A DNA stretch of 64,000 nt from a virus: positions 1 to 64,000 of IMG/VR virus record IMGVR_UViG_3300023184_000035; one strand, 5' to 3'. The notes beneath the pieces were generated by a model, which made no database searches, had not been told where the DNA came from, and saw nothing but the letters and a program-made list of their open reading frames with translations. The position numbers and the translations under genes are program-made. This document shows positions 25,404 to 33,956 of the stretch, piece by piece. The stretch's first letter is position 1. The number at the start of each line of letters is the position of its first letter.

Positions 25404-26516
25404 ATGAGCAAAGAACAATACAATCTCGCAACAAAAACAGACTACCTACACCGCAAGATGTTTCTTGATCCAGCAGGACCTGTCACAATCCAACGCTTTG
25501 AAGAAGTCAAATACAACAAACTTGTGAAGTTTGAGCAAGAGGCACGTGGCTTTTTTTGGATCCCTGAAGAGGTGTCCTTGACCAAAGACGCTAACGACTT
25601 CAAAGAATCGTCAGACACTGTGCGACACATCTTTACCAGTAACCTGTTGCGTCAAACCGCCTTGGACAGTTTGCAAGGACGTGGTCCTGCACAGGTGTTT
25701 ACTCCTGTTGTGAGCATTCCTGAACTGGAAGCCTTGATGTACAACTGGAGTTTCTTTGAAACCAACATCCACAGTAGAAGTTACAGTCACATCATTCGCA
25801 ACATCTACAACGTGCCCAAAGATGTGTTCAACACCATTCATGACACACAAGAGATCGTGGACATGGCATCAAGTGTGGGCAACTACTATGACGAACTACA
25901 CAGAATAAATTGCCATAAAGAATTAAGCAGTGAAATGACAGGCATGGTTCTCGAACAAGAACACATCAAGGCCATCTGGTTAGCACTGAATGCGTCATAT
26001 GCATTGGAAGCATTCCGTTTCATGGTAAGTTTTGCCACAAGCCTGGCCATGGTTGAGAACCGTATCTTTATTGGCAATGGCAACATCATTAGTCTAATCC
26101 TGCAAGATGAAATCCTGCACAAAGACTGGACTGCTTGGATCATCAATCAAGTTGTGAAAGAAGATCCACGCTTTGCTGCCGCCCGAGCCGAATGTGAAGC
26201 TGAAGTGTACCAAATGTACTTGGATGTTATCCGTGAAGAAAAAGTCTGGGCCGACTACTTGTTCCAGAAAGGTCCTGTGATCGGACTCAATGCCAACATT
26301 CTCAAAGACTTTGTGGACTACACAGCAGTGGGCGCACTCAAAGAAATTGGCGTCAAGTACTTGGAGCCTGCACCGCGTAGTACACCCATTCCTTGGTTTA
26401 TGAAGCATGTGGACACCTCCAAGAAACAATCTGCACTGCAAGAGACAGAGAGTACCAATTATGTTTTGGGAGTTATGTCGGAAGAGTTAGATTACGATGA
26501 TTTACCAAATTTATAA
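25404..26516 (+). CDS. nrdB: Ribonucleotide reductase class Ia, small subunit
   Basis: 370 residues, the diiron-tyrosyl radical subunit. Iron ligands lie in the helices with FFETNIHSRSYSHIIRN, MVLEQEHIKAIWLA and ILQDEILHKDWTAW; the tyrosine in SRSYSH is at the radical position. The C-terminal EELDYDDLPNL is the tail that docks on NrdA. Starts one base after the PRMT-like gene. Confidence 0.95.
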   Translation: MSKEQYNLATKTDYLHRKMFLDPAGPVTIQRFEEVKYNKLVKFEQEARGFFWIPEEVSLTKDANDFKESSDTVRHIFTSNLLRQTALDSLQGRGPAQVFTPVVSIPELEALMYNWSFFETNIHSRSYSHIIRNIYNVPKDVFNTIHDTQEIVDMASSVGNYYDELHRINCHKELSSEMTGMVLEQEHIKAIWLALNASYALEAFRFMVSFATSLAMVENRIFIGNGNIISLILQDEILHKDWTAWIINQVVKEDPRFAAARAECEAEVYQMYLDVIREEKVWADYLFQKGPVIGLNANILKDFVDYTAVGALKEIGVKYLEPAPRSTPIPWFMKHVDTSKKQSALQETESTNYVLGVMSEELDYDDLPNL

Positions 26517-26524
26517 GGAATAAT

Positions 26525-26746
26525 ATGAAAGCAATAATCTGGAGTCGAGACCAATGCGCCTTCTGCGAGCAAGCCAAAAACTTGTTGGAAAGTCGAGGCA
26601 TTGAATACGAAGTGCGCAACATCAGTCACGACTGGACACGTGAACAACTGCTAGAAGCAGTGCCCGCTGCCAGATCAGTACCACAAATCTTCTTGGATGA
26701 AGAATATGTGGGCGGATTTCAGGAACTGCGCCAAAGGTTGATGTAA
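26525..26746 (+). CDS. nrdC: Glutaredoxin
   Basis: 73 residues, thioredoxin fold. Active site DQCAFCEQAKNLL (CxxC), cis-proline in RSVPQIFLD, and GGFQEL near the end for glutathione or partner binding. Probably the electron donor for NrdA/NrdB. Its stop overlaps the next ATG (TAATG). Confidence 0.92.
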   Translation: MKAIIWSRDQCAFCEQAKNLLESRGIEYEVRNISHDWTREQLLEAVPAARSVPQIFLDEEYVGGFQELRQRLM

Positions 26747-27351
26747 TGCCACAATTCACATCTGACTGGTTCAGCAATGCACTGGTCAACTTTGATTTCA
26801 TTACCAACTACTTACAAAAACAAAAAACAGTTGATAGCATATTAGAAATAGGCAGCCATGAAGGCCGCAGTACCTGTTGGATGTTGGAAAACATGCTGGC
26901 AGACACAGGCACCATTACCTGTGTTGATCCATTTGCGGATCGTCCTGTGACAGCATTCAGTTATGATAGCATACCAGAAGATCGCAGCATTGAACAAATC
27001 TTTCGTGCCAACACTGCAGAAGTTAAGAAGCCTGGACAAACTGTAGAAGTAATACCCAACATGAGTTTCCCTGCATTGGCACAGCTGATTGTGGATCAAC
27101 GTCAATATGACTTTGTCTATGTGGATGGCAGTCACAATGCAGATGACGCCTTGGCAGATGCTGTGATGTGCTTTGGACTGCTGCGGCCAGGCGGCGTAAT
27201 GTTGTTTGACGATTACTTGTGGGAGGATGATCAGCACTACTTGGGTCGTTGCAAGCAAAGCATTGATGCCTTTGTGAACATGTTTTATCACAGGCTCAAG
27301 TTAGGCCTGGTAAATTATCAGTTGGCAATAGTTAAAAAGGAACTAGAATGA
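26746..27351 (+). CDS. Class I SAM methyltransferase (Methyltransf_24-like)
   Basis: 201 residues. SILEIGSHEGRSTCWMLENM is motif I, TITCVDPF the acidic end of strand 2, and FVYVDGSHNADDALAD with LRPGGVMLFDDYLWED the signature of the Methyltransf_24 group, often found with sugar or phage-surface genes. Substrate unknown. Another member of the group is encoded at 44401-45051 on the minus strand. Confidence 0.75.
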   Translation: MPQFTSDWFSNALVNFDFITNYLQKQKTVDSILEIGSHEGRSTCWMLENMLADTGTITCVDPFADRPVTAFSYDSIPEDRSIEQIFRANTAEVKKPGQTVEVIPNMSFPALAQLIVDQRQYDFVYVDGSHNADDALADAVMCFGLLRPGGVMLFDDYLWEDDQHYLGRCKQSIDAFVNMFYHRLKLGLVNYQLAIVKKELE

Positions 27352-27647
27352 GCGTCGAAATAGGAAAAACATACACCATGCGCATGGGCTATGGTGAAGA
27401 AATTGTAGCAAAAATCACAGGATTCAACAGCAGTACTTACACACTGAGCAAGCCAGTAGCAGTGGTGCCCGGACAGCAAGGTATACAGTTGATGAACAGT
27501 TTGTTCACCGCAGATCCTGAGGCAGAAGTCACGGTAAATATATCTAGCGTGGCCATGATTGCCCCTGTGCGTGAAGACGTGGGGGACAGTTATTTGGAAG
27601 CCACAACAGGCATCAAGCCTGTGCGCAGTAAAATCTTAATGGGATAA
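27348..27647 (+). CDS. Small Sm-like phage protein
   Basis: 99 residues, beta-rich. MRMGYGEEIVAKITGFNSST reads like the first strands of an Lsm/Sm-like barrel that in T4-like phages recurs in small unknown proteins. RNA binding is only a guess from this. ATGA overlap with the upstream gene; PAAR gene follows 1 base later. Confidence 0.5.
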   Translation: MSVEIGKTYTMRMGYGEEIVAKITGFNSSTYTLSKPVAVVPGQQGIQLMNSLFTADPEAEVTVNISSVAMIAPVREDVGDSYLEATTGIKPVRSKILMG

Positions 27648-27648
27648 C

Positions 27649-27933
27649 ATGCCAGCAGTACAACGACAGGGAGATCCAAACGGTTCAGGTGGTGTAAACA
27701 CTTCTGGTGTGGCTTCTGTGCGAGTAAACGGTCGTCCTATTGTTGTACCTGGAATTAGTGTAACACCACATCCTTGCTGCGGCGATCCTGGTTGCGGAAT
27801 ACATTGCTCAGCAGTGACATCAGGTGGGTCAGGCACAGTACGTGCTGGCGGACGTCCTGTGATACGTGATGGTGATAGTGACACTTGCGGACACAGTCGT
27901 GTGGCAGGATCTAGTACAGTGAGAGCAGGATAA
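27649..27933 (+). CDS. PAAR-repeat spike tip protein (gp5.4-like)
   Basis: 94 residues. PAAR proteins cap the central tail spike and bind a metal ion. Visible repeats are RVNGRPIVVPGISVTPHPCC and RAGGRPVIRDGDSDTCGH, with His/Cys positions that would hold the ion. Size is typical of phage gp5.4. It overlaps the next virion gene by one base. Confidence 0.88.
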   Translation: MPAVQRQGDPNGSGGVNTSGVASVRVNGRPIVVPGISVTPHPCCGDPGCGIHCSAVTSGGSGTVRAGGRPVIRDGDSDTCGHSRVAGSSTVRAG

Positions 27934-29087
27934 TGGCCGAGTCAACAGCAACACCACTACAACTCACAGCAGGTGTGGGATTTTACTCAGGCAATGCAAT
28001 AACAGCCAACACCCAATTGGCCAATAACATTGCCAGTTACAATGCTCTTGCACCCATAGCCAATTTGGTTTACACCATTGGTCAGGCCACAAGCAATGTC
28101 ACGCTGGCCATCAGTGCTGGAACATTGGCCAGTCTCAAAGCCATTGGTGCCAGCGTGTCGGGCAACTATTGTCCTGCCCTGGGCGATTCAGTACCCAGCA
28201 ATGTTTCATGGACTGTGGGCAGTGCAGGATATGCCACATCAATTTCCACAGCAGGCAGCACGTATTTGGGTGGCGGCGACTTTAGTAAGTTTGCGCAGGC
28301 ATTTGGTGCGGCACAAGGTTACATTGCACTCACAAACAATGTCATACTCAGTGCAGTCAACGTCAACAGTGATGACTATCTTGGTCCCACATTCAGCAAC
28401 ATGAACAACCTAATCACTGGAGACATAGCCAAGGTCAATTTGGCTTTTCCAGCATTTGGTGCTGATCTTGAAGCTTCGGGTGATTTAATTGATTTTGAAA
28501 ACGTTGACATGTTTGGTACGCCAGCTGTGTTGTTGCATCAGTTGGCAGTGAAAGGTAACATGTTGAATGGCTCTACTCCTTGTGTGACCAATGAATTAAA
28601 AACTCAAGGATTAACAGATCAAAATATTTCTGATCTTGTAAATCTTAATGTTCAAAGTTTGTTTAATCCTAATGGATTGACCAAAAATGCTTTTGATACA
28701 CTACAACAACGTGCGTATCCTGCATTGTGTAACGTGACTGGATCATGTTTGCAGGATGTGTTGGACATATTGGCATGTACCTTGCCAAATATTTCCAAGA
28801 TGTGCGAACTGTTGAACCCTGTAAAGATATTCCCCACAAGTTATTCGAGTTTGACGCTGCCTACCCCTGATGGACCTGTGCTGATATATGACACAACTGG
28901 TGCAGTAAACAGTGTGGTTACTCCCATATTGAATTCAGGTGTGTTGACTCCAGTGGGGTGTGATGACTTGAGCAAAATAATTCCTCCAGCCAATGCTGCT
29001 GCCGCTCGTGCGCTGCAAATTGCATTTCAACAGGTCAAAGGCATCACTGGAACAACTGGACCCAAACTGGCAGCAATATTACAATGA
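27933..29087 (+). CDS. Virion structural protein
   Basis: 384 residues, Ala/Asn/Thr rich with low charge (GFYSGNAITANTQLANNIAS; YPALCNVTGSCLQDVLDILA). No motif is recognised. Its place after the PAAR gene and overlap with the next structural-type gene argue for a baseplate or tail role. Confidence 0.6.
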   Translation: MAESTATPLQLTAGVGFYSGNAITANTQLANNIASYNALAPIANLVYTIGQATSNVTLAISAGTLASLKAIGASVSGNYCPALGDSVPSNVSWTVGSAGYATSISTAGSTYLGGGDFSKFAQAFGAAQGYIALTNNVILSAVNVNSDDYLGPTFSNMNNLITGDIAKVNLAFPAFGADLEASGDLIDFENVDMFGTPAVLLHQLAVKGNMLNGSTPCVTNELKTQGLTDQNISDLVNLNVQSLFNPNGLTKNAFDTLQQRAYPALCNVTGSCLQDVLDILACTLPNISKMCELLNPVKIFPTSYSSLTLPTPDGPVLIYDTTGAVNSVVTPILNSGVLTPVGCDDLSKIIPPANAAAARALQIAFQQVKGITGTTGPKLAAILQ

Positions 29088-29935
29088 CCACACTAGCACA
29101 AACCGCCGCAGAAACTGCCACATACTCACAACGACTAGGCACCTTGAAAGGCCTGGACTTGATTGCCAACACTACTACACCTGTGCCTGCAGCGGTAGCC
29201 ACATACTATGATACCAACATAGCCCTGGGGTCAGGACCCAGTGGTACATTTTTAACCACAGACTTTTTTGGCTCAGCTGCTGGCATTCCCTACAACACCA
29301 ACTTGGCCACAGTCACATCAACCATCTCAGCACAACTCACAGCAGGCACACTGACCACACTAAACACTGTGTACTCTTATATGAAGACCTTGGTAACTGG
29401 TGGCTATGGGTTGCCAGGAGCAATAGCTCTTCCTGCACCGTATAACGCAGGTAATCCTTATGCTTCATATGATGCAGCCTTGGTTGCATTGATTACTGGA
29501 GCAGATGCTGCCGTTGGCGCAGCCATCTCAGCCATGGGCGCCACCACAACTGCCACATTAAATACCGCCTGGACTGAGATGACCACACACAGTGCCAACG
29601 AAAGTACATTCCAAACTTTAGCATCAATTAATTTTTCAACACTGACTGCTGGCGCACAGTTGCCCATCACTGCGTTTATTCCTTCACTTGCTGGCTACGG
29701 CAAAGAAACACAAACAGGCATGGCCGCTGAATTTTTGGAAAGCATTGCCAACACTGCCAATCAGTATGGCCAGGCCATGGTAGGTGCGCTACGCGAAGGT
29801 CGCAACACTGCCGGACTTGATGCCATTAACTTGAAAATTGACAATGCAGTACCACAGCAACCCAATGCGGTGCCGCCGCAGGCCACGCTGAGTAGCAGTA
29901 CATACACACCCGCCGAAGCCAGAGCACTGGTGTAA
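29084..29935 (+). CDS. Virion structural protein
   Basis: 283 residues with the same Ala/Thr/Asn-rich composition as its neighbour (AAPTAASAP-like and TLNTAWTEMTTHSANESTFQ helices). ATGA overlap with the upstream gene and a strong terminator right after it mark the end of this late operon. Function not recognised. Confidence 0.6.
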   Translation: MTTLAQTAAETATYSQRLGTLKGLDLIANTTTPVPAAVATYYDTNIALGSGPSGTFLTTDFFGSAAGIPYNTNLATVTSTISAQLTAGTLTTLNTVYSYMKTLVTGGYGLPGAIALPAPYNAGNPYASYDAALVALITGADAAVGAAISAMGATTTATLNTAWTEMTTHSANESTFQTLASINFSTLTAGAQLPITAFIPSLAGYGKETQTGMAAEFLESIANTANQYGQAMVGALREGRNTAGLDAINLKIDNAVPQQPNAVPPQATLSSSTYTPAEARALV

Positions 29936-29940
29936 CGCTC

Positions 29941-29971
29941 AAGTACTACCGTAAAAAAGTAGTACTTTTTT
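29941..29971 (+). terminator. Rho-independent terminator
   Basis: Stem AAGTACTAC/GTAGTACTT with a CGTAAAAAA loop and a T-run. It is followed within 6 bases by a sigma70 promoter, so it isolates the late operon from the early unit. Confidence 0.85.
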
Positions 29972-29976
29972 GTGAC

Positions 29977-30005
29977 TTGACCAGAAATTCCCTTTTTGCT
30001 ATACT
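29977..30005 (+). promoter_or_regulatory. sigma70 promoter, TTGACCA family
   Basis: TTGACC, 17 bases, TATACT with TGC before the -10. First of six promoters that share TTGACCA and a TG-extended -10. Confidence 0.8.
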
Positions 30006-30035
30006 AGTGGCATACAAAGCAAAAAGGAGCCTGAA

Positions 30036-30314
30036 ATGAGTTATTACATTGTTGCAAAAGGTACTGGGATGATTGTTACAGATGGTCCCCACAAAACCCG
30101 TGCATACAAAACTTTTGGTGCCGCACGTGCCACCCGGACACGCCTGTGCAACAAAGCAGGCTGGATCGCGGACGAACTCAGCATCATTGCCACCAAGTAC
30201 TACACACCCAAGATGGTCGAACGGGTCAACATCATGACTGGCGAGAAGTTCAAGGAAGATGTCAACACACCGCACTTCTGCTCACCCAGCTCAGAATCAT
30301 TCTGGAGCATGTAA
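30036..30314 (+). CDS. Small early phage protein
   Basis: 92 residues behind a strong early promoter with an AAAAGGAGC ribosome site. MSYYIVAKGTGMIVTDGPHK, then an AT-hook-like basic part (ARATRTRLC) and WIADELSIIATKYY. Likely a host-takeover protein by position; no motif. Confidence 0.6.
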   Translation: MSYYIVAKGTGMIVTDGPHKTRAYKTFGAARATRTRLCNKAGWIADELSIIATKYYTPKMVERVNIMTGEKFKEDVNTPHFCSPSSESFWSM

Positions 30315-30334
30315 TACTTGAGTATTACCGTTTT
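30312..30334 (+). terminator. Weak hairpin terminator (predicted)
   Basis: Inverted repeat TAATACT/AGTATTA with a 2-base loop, followed by CCGTTTT. It overlaps the previous stop codon and sits just before the next early promoter. Confidence 0.35.
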
Positions 30335-30339
30335 GGTGG

Positions 30340-30368
30340 TTGACCAATAATTGCCAAAATGCTATAAT
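30340..30368 (+). promoter_or_regulatory. sigma70 promoter, TTGACCA family
   Basis: TTGACC, 17 bases, TATAAT with TGC before the -10; AAAAGGAGCCC ribosome site follows for the gene at 30399. Confidence 0.85.
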
Positions 30369-30398
30369 ATGGACATATTGTAACAAAAGGAGCCCAAG

Positions 30399-30683
30399 AT
30401 GACTACATACGCAACAATCCAAGAAATCAACACCGCGATCATGTTCAGCAATTTTACAAACGAACAACTCAACAGCATCAATGATGCGGTGAGCTATGCT
30501 CGTGCCCAGCTTCGTGCTGTAAAGATCCGCTCGTTCACCAAAGGTGATACTGTGAAGTTCCACAGCATCAAACGTGGTGTCACTGTGACAGGCACAGTGA
30601 CCAAGGTTGCCATCAAATATGTCACAGTCAAAGACGGTGTGACGCTGTGGAAGGTGCCAGCCAACATGTTGGAAGCCGCATAA
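30399..30683 (+). CDS. Small early phage protein, KOW-like end
   Basis: 94 residues. Helical N-terminal half (NFTNEQLNSINDAVSYARAQ) and a C-terminal beta segment (KRGVTVTGTVTKVAIKYVTV) that reads like a KOW/SH3-type barrel able to bind RNA or protein. Such small proteins are common in the early regions of large phages. Role unknown. Confidence 0.6.
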   Translation: MTTYATIQEINTAIMFSNFTNEQLNSINDAVSYARAQLRAVKIRSFTKGDTVKFHSIKRGVTVTGTVTKVAIKYVTVKDGVTLWKVPANMLEAA

Positions 30684-30802
30684 TGATGTATGACTTTAGT
30701 TGGAGTGATCCTCTTAGTTGGATAGCAATAGGAGTACCGGTTGTGATCTTTGCTGGTATTGTTATTGGTATCTGGGAATTGTCAAAATGGATTTGGAGTT
30801 GA
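30683..30802 (+). CDS. Small membrane protein, 39 residues
   Basis: ATG at 30683 overlaps the upstream stop (TAATG) and the stop is at 30800-30802. One membrane helix (IGVPVVIFAGIVIGIWE) with Trp-rich ends. The overlap and the clean gap of 3 bases to the next gene support it. Confidence 0.55.
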   Translation: MMYDFSWSDPLSWIAIGVPVVIFAGIVIGIWELSKWIWS

Positions 30803-30805
30803 ATA

Positions 30806-31231
30806 ATGGGACTTGACATGTATGCATACGTGGCCGCCCGAGCAGGCCAGCAAGATGAATTTTACGAAGGTGCAGAGCTTGATCCTGACACTAGGGAATA
30901 TGTAAACCCCACGGTCAATAAGCCGCGACAAATTTGTTACTGGCGCAAACATCCCAACCTGCATGGATGGATGGCTCAACGCTGGCTGGCTCGTGAAGGC
31001 AATGCCTTACGAGAAACAGACAACTTCAACGGCATTGAATTTGAACTCACACGCGAGGACTTGGATGACTTAGAAGCCACAGTAAAGGCACGTGAACTAC
31101 CAGCAACATCAGGATTCTTTTTTGGTAGCGATGCTGACAAACACTACTACAACGATGATTTGAAATTCATCCAAGAAGCCCGAGCAGAAATGTTCTTGGG
31201 TTTGAAAGTGTTTTACAACAGTTCGTGGTAG
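30806..31231 (+). CDS. Conserved phage/bacterial protein of unknown function
   Basis: 141 residues. The start MGLDMYAYV and the core RQICYWRKHPNLHGWMAQ are typical of a widespread family found in phages and prophages, with no firm function. Two acidic helices and FFFGSDADKHYYNDDLKFIQ follow. Confidence 0.7.
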   Translation: MGLDMYAYVAARAGQQDEFYEGAELDPDTREYVNPTVNKPRQICYWRKHPNLHGWMAQRWLAREGNALRETDNFNGIEFELTREDLDDLEATVKARELPATSGFFFGSDADKHYYNDDLKFIQEARAEMFLGLKVFYNSSW

Positions 31232-31286
31232 TATTCTTATTAAAATAATACAAGCATGATGACTCAATTCCAAGGCAATTAAATAT

Positions 31287-32675
31287 ATGAATGACATTGA
31301 CTTCACACACAAACAATTCAACGGTATCACTGTGGCAGCCGACTGGATAAGGGACCTTGAAAGTTCGGACAGCCGACTGCACAAAGAGCGGGTGATTGAA
31401 AAAGCCCTGATGGCCTCAAAGTTGGGCAGTGCCAATGCGCAATGTTTTTTGTTCAATTGCTATCAAGCCTATAATCCCTACTACACATTCCATGTTCGAC
31501 AGGTGCCCGAGAGCGAAGGTATTGAGCATGCAGAAAATCCTTGGCCTGTATTTTGGGGACTGTTGGAAGGCCTGCGCACACGATCATTTACCGGACATCG
31601 TGCCCGAGATGCCATTGCGGAATGTATGAAACGCTTTGACAGTGTGGAGTGGAACAATCTCTGCAGACGTGTTATCACCAAAGACCTACGATGCGGCATC
31701 AGTGAGAAAACACTGAACAAAGTGCTGGGCCGAACAGAGTGGCGTATTCCTGTGTTCACTTGCCAGTTAGCACAAGATTCAACGGACCAACCCAAGAAGT
31801 TAAAAGGTATCAAACGCCTGGAGTGCAAGTTAGATGGTGTGCGTGTGCTGGCTGTGATTGAAGATGGCAATGTCACACTGTACAGCCGTAATGGCAAGGT
31901 GTTTGAAAACTTCCCCGAAATTGAAGAAGCTGTTCGACAACACAGCACCAAGTTCATGCTGGGCGATGGTGGCGGTCATAGAGTGCATCAACGCCTAGTC
32001 TTGGACGGTGAAATTGTGGGCGAGAGTTTTCAGAAGCTGATGAAACAGGCACATCGCAAAAGCAATGCAGTGACCACAGGCATGACCTATCATATCTTTG
32101 ACATGTTGCCCTTGAGCAGTTTTCAAGAAGGTCACTTTAACGCACAACAACACAAACGTATTGAGAGCCTGGAACGTGCTCGGGCTCGACTGCCCGAACA
32201 TGGTCCTTTGCAGATCATGAACGGCCTGGACGTGGACCTGGACACAGCCGAAGGGCATGACATCATGCAACGCTATGCCGAAGCTGCCATTGAAGGTGGT
32301 TTTGAAGGCATCATGATCAAGAGCATGGACGCACCGTACCTGTGCAAACGCACAGATTCATGGATGAAATGGAAACCCACAATCACAGTTGACCTGAACA
32401 TTGTGGGATTTGAACAAGGTACTGGTCGCAATCTAAACCGCCTGGGTGCTATAATCTGTGAAGGAGATGACAATGGACGACATATACGAGTCAATGTTGG
32501 TAGTGGCCTGTCTGATAGCGATCGTGATGAGTATTGGAACAGCAGGGACACTCTTCTTGGTCACTTGGTGGAAGTGCAGGCTGACGCAGTTACGCAAAAC
32601 CAAGACGGATCATACAGTTTGAGATTCCCAAGATTTTTACGTTTCAGAGATTTTGAAGCCGGCGAAAAAGTATGA
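31287..32675 (+). CDS. lig: ATP-dependent DNA ligase
   Basis: 462 residues, close to T4 gp30 (487). The lysine that takes AMP is in ECKLDGVRVLAV near residue 177; RNGKVFENFPEIEEAV is motif III region, LDGEIVGESF motif IIIa, EGIMIKSMDAPY motif IV and WMKWKP motif V. The N-terminal 150 residues form the helical DNA-binding domain. Seals nicks after Okazaki fragment processing and repair. Start ATG 31287 has no clear Shine-Dalgarno site. Confidence 0.93.
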   Translation: MNDIDFTHKQFNGITVAADWIRDLESSDSRLHKERVIEKALMASKLGSANAQCFLFNCYQAYNPYYTFHVRQVPESEGIEHAENPWPVFWGLLEGLRTRSFTGHRARDAIAECMKRFDSVEWNNLCRRVITKDLRCGISEKTLNKVLGRTEWRIPVFTCQLAQDSTDQPKKLKGIKRLECKLDGVRVLAVIEDGNVTLYSRNGKVFENFPEIEEAVRQHSTKFMLGDGGGHRVHQRLVLDGEIVGESFQKLMKQAHRKSNAVTTGMTYHIFDMLPLSSFQEGHFNAQQHKRIESLERARARLPEHGPLQIMNGLDVDLDTAEGHDIMQRYAEAAIEGGFEGIMIKSMDAPYLCKRTDSWMKWKPTITVDLNIVGFEQGTGRNLNRLGAIICEGDDNGRHIRVNVGSGLSDSDRDEYWNSRDTLLGHLVEVQADAVTQNQDGSYSLRFPRFLRFRDFEAGEKV

Positions 32676-32959
32676 TCAATCTTAACTTTAACCTATACAA
32701 TCCCTGGAGCCGTCGTTGGGATATCATGTGGAACCGGTTCCTTTGGACCAAACACGGTACGTTGACCACACACAAAGTCTGCGAATTTAACGGCTATCGC
32801 ACCAACCATGTCATTGACTTGGAGTTTGATCTAACATTCCGAGGTGACCATGCCGGCGCCAGAGTCATGCTGGGCGTGTTTGGATATAGTGTTGAACTGC
32901 ACGTCTACGACACCCGACACTGGGACTATGAAACCGACACCTGGGAAGTGTATGACTAA
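32672..32959 (+). CDS. Small phage protein, Trp/His-rich
   Basis: 95 residues overlapping the ligase stop by 4 bases. NPWSRRWDIMWNRFLWTKHG and FGYSVELHVYDTRHWDYETD. I recognise the type from phage genomes but not a function. Confidence 0.6.
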   Translation: MINLNFNLYNPWSRRWDIMWNRFLWTKHGTLTTHKVCEFNGYRTNHVIDLEFDLTFRGDHAGARVMLGVFGYSVELHVYDTRHWDYETDTWEVYD

Positions 32960-33419
32960 GAGACTCTACTACGAAAAACGTGGGCGTAGGTATGTACCTG
33001 TTGCGGAACATGACTACGAACTACATGATGCCATGCCCAAGGGCAACCATTTGATCATGTGTTATCCTGGCGGGCGTAGCACACGCTACAACATTGAGCC
33101 GGCCTTGGCTCCCATGATCGCCGCTGGCCGTGTGGCCGAAGATCGCATGTGTGCAGCAATGCGTAAGGCCAGTGAAATGCGGCCATCTCGTACACCTATC
33201 ACTCCAGGACAGCAAAGAGCTTGGAAAAAGTTAGCCAAAGAATTTGGAGACGAGCTGGCCACATTGAACGGTGCTAGTTCCAGAGACATAGCCGAAGCCG
33301 GCTTAAAAGCCATGCAAGAGGAAGCTGAAAAACTCTTGACCAACCCTGCTGTGAAACTGGCCTATGAGCAGTTTCTCCTAGTGTGTGAATTGACTAAAAA
33401 ACAAGTTGACAACGCCTGA
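32952..33419 (+). CDS. Phage protein of unknown function
   Basis: 155 residues from ATG 32952, which overlaps the upstream stop; earlier in-frame starts lie well inside that gene. N-terminal YEKRGRRYVPVAEHDYE and CYPGGRSTRYNIEPA blocks, then a long helical C-terminal half. Its 3' end contains the -35 of the following promoter. Confidence 0.6.
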   Translation: MTKRLYYEKRGRRYVPVAEHDYELHDAMPKGNHLIMCYPGGRSTRYNIEPALAPMIAAGRVAEDRMCAAMRKASEMRPSRTPITPGQQRAWKKLAKEFGDELATLNGASSRDIAEAGLKAMQEEAEKLLTNPAVKLAYEQFLLVCELTKKQVDNA

Positions 33420-33434
33420 CTTGTGCAGTATAAT
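33406..33434 (+). promoter_or_regulatory. Full-consensus sigma70 promoter
   Basis: TTGACA, 17 bases, TATAAT. The -10 lies in an inverted repeat CAGTA-TAAT-TACTG (33426-33439), a possible operator. It drives the structured region 33441-33634. Confidence 0.85.
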
Positions 33435-33440
33435 TACTGT

Positions 33441-33634
33441 GCATGACCAGGGAGATTGGGTGGTTTAATGGGTGCAACAGAGAAAGATCTTTAACCGGTT
33501 CTGTTGCATGCCGTGGCATCAGAAGCAGAAATCCCGTAGGATGAGACACTGGCTAGACCTGGCAACAGGTCAAAACACTGGCTGATACCCAGTGGAGTAT
33601 GCCCATGTAGATAAAAACAGTGTAAAGGATAGTA
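33441..33634 (+). ncRNA. Structured non-coding RNA or long 5' leader (predicted)
   Basis: About 194 bases without a convincing gene, right after a full-consensus promoter. Clear stems: TGCAACAG (33473-33480) with CTGTTGCA (33501-33508); ATGCC/GGCAT (33508-33519); GACCTG-GCAA-CAGGTC (33556-33571), closed by a GNRA tetraloop; and CACTGG (33576-33581) with CCAGTG (33589-33594). A second CACTGG at 33547 could instead pair with the same partner and enclose the GCAA hairpin, so two alternative folds are possible. The next gene starts at 33635 behind AAAGGAT. No T-run terminator is seen. A 33-residue reading frame at 33443-33544 exists but lacks a ribosome site. Confidence 0.6.
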
Positions 33635-33952
33635 ATGTCTGTTGAAATTGAAACCTCTGCGCAGAGTACGTTTGAATCCCTTGACTCTCTTAAATTAACG
33701 CCCTTGGTCATGCACCGTATTCAAGTGGAACTGCGTGACATTGCCACATGGTATGCAGTTATTCGAGAACTCAATCAGGTGTATGGGGCCAACAACTGGC
33801 GGGGCCAAAGTCATGTTCGACGACGCCTGGAAGGCTTGATCTGGGACGACAGCAAGTCTCTCTGGGTTTGGTTTGACGTGCCTGATGTGTCCATTACATC
33901 TTGGTTGGCCGTTAAACTAGCCGTCCAAGTGCGTATACCACCCAATAAATAA
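33635..33952 (+). CDS. Phage protein of unknown function
   Basis: 105 residues. LTPLVMHRIQVELRDIATWY, NNWRGQSHVRRRLEGLIWDD and SLWVWFDVPD blocks; helical and basic in the middle. It follows the structured RNA region and may be controlled by it. Function unknown. Confidence 0.6.
   Translation: MSVEIETSAQSTFESLDSLKLTPLVMHRIQVELRDIATWYAVIRELNQVYGANNWRGQSHVRRRLEGLIWDDSKSLWVWFDVPDVSITSWLAVKLAVQVRIPPNK
33944..33951 (+). promoter_or_regulatory. Possible late promoter box, AATAAATA
   Basis: Late-type box across the previous stop, 5 bases before ATG 33957. Confidence 0.3.
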
Positions 33953-33956
33953 ATCT

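Noticed and set aside
33443-33544. 33-residue reading frame in the structured region
   Set aside because: No ribosome site, atypical composition, and it is overlapped by strong RNA stems; kept only as a minor alternative.
33520-33600. Hammerhead-like words (GAAA, CTGAT) in the structured RNA
   Set aside because: The CTGATGA core is not complete and the stems do not form the three-way junction.
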